Assembly (NCBI RefSeq): GCF_000960475.2
Contig: NZ_JZDQ02000003.1
Span: forward strand, 62,001-126,000
Reading direction: 5' to 3'
Origin: Nocardioides luteus
Lineage (GTDB): Bacteria; Actinomycetota; Actinomycetes; Propionibacteriales; Nocardioidaceae
DNA: 64,000 nt
The notes under the pieces: generated by a model
What the model saw: only the letters and a program-made list of their open reading frames with translations
Databases searched by the model: none
What the model was told of the DNA's origin: nothing
Part shown: positions 61,059-64,000 of the stretch, piece by piece
Layout: each line of letters opens with the position of its first letter
How positions within the stretch are numbered: position 1 is the stretch's first letter
Position numbers and translations under genes: made by a program

Positions 61059-61928
61059 TCAGTTGCGGCGGCGGCGCTCACGCAGCTGCATGAGCTCCTT
61101 CTTCTCCTTGCTGGTCAGCGAGTCGGCGCCCTCGGCGTGGATCTTCTCGAGGAGCTCGTCCATCCGCTGCTCGTCCTTGGAGACCGTGGAGGACTCCCAG
61201 GGTCCGGTGACCACGGTCGGGCCCGACCTGCGCTTCTTGGCCTTGGCCGGCTTGGGTGCCTTCGGGCCGGAGCCGGCCACCTGCGGGATCCAGGCGAACC
61301 GGTCGAGCAGCCCGAACTGGCGCGCGACGAACGCGTTGACGGCCAGTCCGACGACGAAGACGAGCAGCATCACCCAGCTGCGGTAGCCCAGGTACTGGAT
61401 CAGCTGGATGCCGACCAGGATCACACCGAAGAGCCAGGCCGGGATGTTGAACATGAACATCCGGTCGGGCCACTGCGCGATCCACAGCAGCACCACCATC
61501 ATCTCGAGCATGCCCAGGCCGAAGAGGGCGTAGGAGGGGTCGAGCACCGCACCGAAGAAGACGGCCAGGACCGAGAGCACCGCGGTGAACGCCACCAGCA
61601 GCCAGGCGAACCGGACCCGGCCGAGCTCGTTGCGCTCGAGGTCGGAGCCGAAGTACCAGAAGAAGAAGATCGCGAGTACGTCGAAGATGCCGAACTGCGG
61701 ATAGGCGAACGGCCATGTCAGCAGCGTCCACAGCTTGAGCTCGGCGACGTTGGGCTGGACCAGGGCCAGCCCGGCCACGCCGGCGCCACCGAGGATGGCG
61801 AAGAGCACCAGCCCGACGATGCTCGCGAAGACCACGAGCCATGTCGTGGTCACCCCCAAGGAGCCGATGTGGAACCAAGGCTCGTGGGGGTAACGGCCGC
61901 CTGGGGTCAACCGGAAACGTTCTCGCAC
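61059..61928 (-). CDS. rhomboid-like membrane protein lacking the catalytic serine
   Basis: The 289-residue protein is taken from GTG 61928, seven bases after TAGGCT; an in-frame GTG at 61946 adds six residues and includes that hexamer. It has about six helices (residues 25-205). The first loop has the rhomboid pattern LWTLLTWPFAYPQFGIFDVL then FGSDLERNELGRVRF. At the place of the catalytic GxSG there is ALFGLGMLEM, and no histidine is in the last helix. The tail ends in a motif RMDELLEKIHAEGADSLTSK, as in actinobacterial rhomboids. It is probably an inactive rhomboid-like (Derlin-type) protein. Its function is unknown. Confidence 0.82.
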   Translation of the reverse strand: MRERFRLTPGGRYPHEPWFHIGSLGVTTTWLVVFASIVGLVLFAILGGAGVAGLALVQPNVAELKLWTLLTWPFAYPQFGIFDVLAIFFFWYFGSDLERNELGRVRFAWLLVAFTAVLSVLAVFFGAVLDPSYALFGLGMLEMMVVLLWIAQWPDRMFMFNIPAWLFGVILVGIQLIQYLGYRSWVMLLVFVVGLAVNAFVARQFGLLDRFAWIPQVAGSGPKAPKPAKAKKRRSGPTVVTGPWESSTVSKDEQRMDELLEKIHAEGADSLTSKEKKELMQLRERRRRN

Positions 61929-61935
61929 GGGGCCG

Positions 61936-61941
61936 AGCCTA
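61936..61941 (-). promoter_or_regulatory. -10 hexamer TAGGCT, leaderless rhomboid-like gene
   Basis: TAGGCT, seven bases, GTG (61928) on the minus strand. It is the third occurrence of this spacing in the window, and it overlaps the stop of the upstream glycosyltransferase gene. It decides the start codon of the rhomboid-like protein. Confidence 0.5.
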
Positions 61942-63114
61942 TCCACGCATTGGTTGCCGCGTCAGCAGGGCACTCCCACCGACTTTCTCGATCGCACGCA
62001 GTTCGGCGGGCAATGCCGGATCCTCGCGCCACGGATGCTGCCGGAACGCCCGGCCCGCGCCGTACCGGTCGATCATCCCGACCAGCGCGGCGAGGTCCTC
62101 GGCCCGGTCTTGCGCGACCAGCCACCCCATCAGCCGCTGAGCAGGCGGAACGGTCGTGGACTCGAACGGCACGCCGGCCTCGGACCAGAACTCCAGGACC
62201 GCGCCGCGCAGCAGCTCCCAGTAGCGGCGCGGCTCCTCGGTCTCGGGGTGGACCGCCGCACGGAAGTGCTCCCACATGTCGATCGGCAGGATCTCGGCGA
62301 GCAGCGTCTCGATGAGCCTCGCCGACCCGGCCGCACGGACCAGCTCGAGGGTCTGGCGCTTGGTGTCGATCCGCTCGGCGAGGTTGGCGATCTGCGCACG
62401 CTTCTGAGTCGCCGAGGACCTGTCGGCGCGAACCTGCCAGTCGTAGACGATCTCGGTCAGGACATCGAAGGAGTCGGCGGCGAGGAACACCTGCGTCAGC
62501 GCGACCTGGTCCTGGTAGCGCGTGCGTTCGGGAAAGGCGATGGCGTTCTTCGTCCAGAAGGACCGTCGGAAGATCTTGTTCCACACGAAGATGTCGGCGA
62601 GCATCAGCGGCGCGTCCTCGATCCGGGACCGGAGCCGCTCCTCCGCATGGTTGCGACGCATCAGCGGCGTCATGAACCTCCGCTCCACCCCGCCCTCGAC
62701 GCTGACCCGCTCCGCGGCCCCGACCGCGAAGTCCGAGCCGGTACGCCGCAGCGACCGGATCATCGCGGACCACGCGTCCGGCGGAAGGATGTCGTCGGGA
62801 TCGACGAACGTCAGCAGCTCACCGGTCGCCGCATCGATCCCGGTGTGCCGGGCCCTCGACACCCCCGAGTTCGGCTGGGTGATGACGGTGACACAGGCTT
62901 CCTCGGCGGCGATCCGCTGCAGGATCTGCGCCGACCCGTCGGTCGAGCCGTCATCGACGACGATCACCTCGAGCCTCGAGATCTCGCTCCGTGGCTGGTC
63001 GAGAACGCTGCGCAGGCTCTTCTCGACGTACTCGGCGACGTTGTAGACCGGCACGACCACGCTGAGCGTCGGCCTGATGCGGAGCAGCCCTCGCACCCAG
63101 CTGGCACCTGTCAC
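61939..63114 (-). CDS. GT2 family glycosyltransferase
   Basis: The 391-residue protein is taken from GTG 63114, nine bases after AGGA; the open frame to 63294 has no similarity. The GT2 domain (residues 15-230) has TLSVVVPVYNVAEYVEKSLR, LEVIVVDDGSTDGSAQILQR, TQPNSGVSRARHTGIDAATG and LLTFVDPDDILPPDAW. The C-terminal part is helical (about 240-391). It is similar in form to the protein at 46510-48228. It is cytoplasmic. The sugar is unknown. It lies in the 2-gene unit with the rhomboid-like gene, though the latter may have its own promoter. Confidence 0.88.
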   Translation of the reverse strand: MTGASWVRGLLRIRPTLSVVVPVYNVAEYVEKSLRSVLDQPRSEISRLEVIVVDDGSTDGSAQILQRIAAEEACVTVITQPNSGVSRARHTGIDAATGELLTFVDPDDILPPDAWSAMIRSLRRTGSDFAVGAAERVSVEGGVERRFMTPLMRRNHAEERLRSRIEDAPLMLADIFVWNKIFRRSFWTKNAIAFPERTRYQDQVALTQVFLAADSFDVLTEIVYDWQVRADRSSATQKRAQIANLAERIDTKRQTLELVRAAGSARLIETLLAEILPIDMWEHFRAAVHPETEEPRRYWELLRGAVLEFWSEAGVPFESTTVPPAQRLMGWLVAQDRAEDLAALVGMIDRYGAGRAFRQHPWREDPALPAELRAIEKVGGSALLTRQPMRG

Positions 63115-63558
63115 CGTCGAAGGTCCTTTCCGGCCGGTCCCATGCCGAAGGTGTCGCTGTCTCCGCGGAGGTGCATGAGGCCCTGATCCTGCGGGCGCTT
63201 TGTGGGCGCTTGATCGGATACGGCGAGCTTGTGGGGAGCCACCTGTTGTCCTTGTCGAGCTTTGACCGCCCCGGTGGCTGGGAGTGTGGTTCACGCCGGT
63301 GCCGGTGGAGGAGGGCCTTGGTTTTTCATCCCCGAGATCCGGGTGACCACGTCGCCACCCGGCTTGACCGCCCGCCCGAACGCAGCGGTGTGTCGTCCGC
63401 CCTGCGGCCGATACAGATCCCTGCCCCCAGGAAGAACGACCCGAACCTTAACCCAGACGAATCCTGAATCCTTAACGAACGATGAGGAAACGCAGAACTG
63501 ACATGCGCCCGCAACATCTGCGGAGGCCGAAGGGGCCGTGAGCAATAGCCCGAACGGA
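63115..63558. other. 444-bp region without a supported gene, between mutM and glycosyltransferase gene
   Basis: Short open frames exist on both strands (to 84-90 residues) but lack ribosome sites and recognisable motifs. A hairpin CCGGGTG / CACCCGG (63339-63362) is visible. An AT-richer stretch at 63440-63500 (CCTTAACCC, ATCCTTAACG) may hold a promoter for the minus-strand glycosyltransferase. A structured RNA cannot be excluded. Confidence 0.4.
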
Positions 63559-64000
63559 CTATCCGGCCGTGATTCTCCGTACGCGAGGGGCGGGCTGACA
63601 CTTCGGACAGAAGTAGGAGGAGCGGTTCATGAAGGCGATGCGGCGCATGGGCGTCCCGCACCGGTCGCACGGCTCACCCTCACGTCCGTACGCCGCCAGC
63701 GACCGCTCGAAGTAGCCGGACTCGCCGTTCACGTTGACGTAGAGGGCGTCGAAGGAGGTGCCGCCCTGGGCGAGCGCCTCGGTCATCACGTCGCGTACGT
63801 GGCCGAGCAGCTCGCGCACCTTCGGGGCGGTCAGCCGCTCCCCCGGCCGTTCGCCGTGCAGCTTCGCGCGCCACAGCGCCTCGTCGGCGTAGATGTTGCC
63901 GACGCCGCTGATCACGGTCTGGTTGAGCAGGATGCGCTTGATGCCGCTGGCAGAGCGGCGGACCCGGCGGACGACCGCCTCGGGGTCGTAGGCGGCCTCG
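63559..64000 (-). CDS. mutM: formamidopyrimidine-DNA glycosylase MutM (5' end outside window)
   Basis: The C-terminal 146 or so residues are visible. They include the helix-two-turn-helix region [25 protein letters not shown], then [20 protein letters not shown], and the zinc finger [20 protein letters not shown] with CPKC, complete with four cysteines. The enzyme removes oxidised purines such as 8-oxoguanine from DNA and nicks the backbone. The N-terminal catalytic proline lies beyond the right edge. In actinobacteria mutM lies directly upstream of smc; here about 10.5 kb of other genes stand between them. Confidence 0.96.
   Translation of the reverse strand, partial: EAAYDPEAVVRRVRRSASGIKRILLNQTVISGVGNIYADEALWRAKLHGERPGERLTAPKVRELLGHVRDVMTEALAQGGTSFDALYVNVNGESGYFERSLAAYGREGEPCDRCGTPMRRIAFMNRSSYFCPKCQPAPRVRRITAG

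Noticed and set aside
63229..63545. Open frames of 84-98 codons on both strands next to mutM
   Set aside because: No ribosome binding site, no recognisable motif and overlapping frames in both directions; left as a gene-free region.

Overview
The window is high-GC DNA (roughly 70% by eye) from an actinobacterium. The housekeeping genes follow the actinobacterial order mutM - smc - ftsY - glnB - glnD - ffh - rpsP - KH protein, read on the minus strand from right to left. Gene style, GlnR- and CRP/GlxR-like motifs and many leaderless starts fit Nocardioidaceae (Nocardioides or a relative). That assignment is inference, because no rRNA is present. Only five genes lie on the plus strand.

Region 1 (1-7.9 kb): the end of the rpsP operon (partial KH protein, S16), a VanW-like protein, an amidohydrolase, a membrane-anchored protease with two FHA domains, a secreted GH3 beta-glucosidase behind CebR-like and CRP-like sites, a NYN-type protein and a GrpB-like protein whose start overlaps the ffh stop codon. 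Region 2 (7.9-12.7 kb): ffh, glnD and two tandem PII genes behind a GlnR-type box. No ammonium transporter gene is beside them. Region 3 (12.7-15.5 kb): a methyltransferase and a double glycosyltransferase, converging on a repeat-rich junction.

Region 4 (15.6-31.9 kb) is the most notable part: fifteen minus-strand genes that look like one 16-kb operon, with a terminator at one end and a regulated promoter region at the other. The order of transcription is ROK repressor, ribose-type ABC importer (ATPase, permease, binding protein), Gfo/Idh/MocA oxidoreductase, ThuA-like protein, Ino1-like inositol-phosphate synthase, UbiA prenyltransferase, sugar isomerase, EboA, EboB (TatD-like), EboE, type I phosphodiesterase, and two more sugar-isomerase-like proteins, one carrying a Tat signal. 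Seven of the fourteen junctions inside the EboA-E part overlap by 2-4 bases or close to it. This combines a sugar importer with a variant of the poorly understood ebo cluster, with an Ino1-like enzyme present and no EboD seen. A secreted PQQ-type dehydrogenase with a PKD domain and a second ROK gene follow (32-35.5 kb).

Region 5 (35.5-64 kb): a 161-bp palindromic element, ftsY, a small membrane protein, then smc and mutM separated by two blocks of surface-polysaccharide-type genes. These include GT2, GT4 and GT61 glycosyltransferases, two OafA-type acyltransferases with SGNH domains, methyltransferase, thioesterase, FUSC-type membrane protein, a 65-residue coiled-coil protein and a rhomboid-like protein lacking the catalytic serine. 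The product of the glycosyltransferase blocks cannot be told from sequence; a cell-surface glycan is the natural inference. Tandem 21-bp repeats begin directly after the stop codons of three genes in this region.

No tRNA, rRNA, insertion sequence, integrase or CRISPR array was seen.
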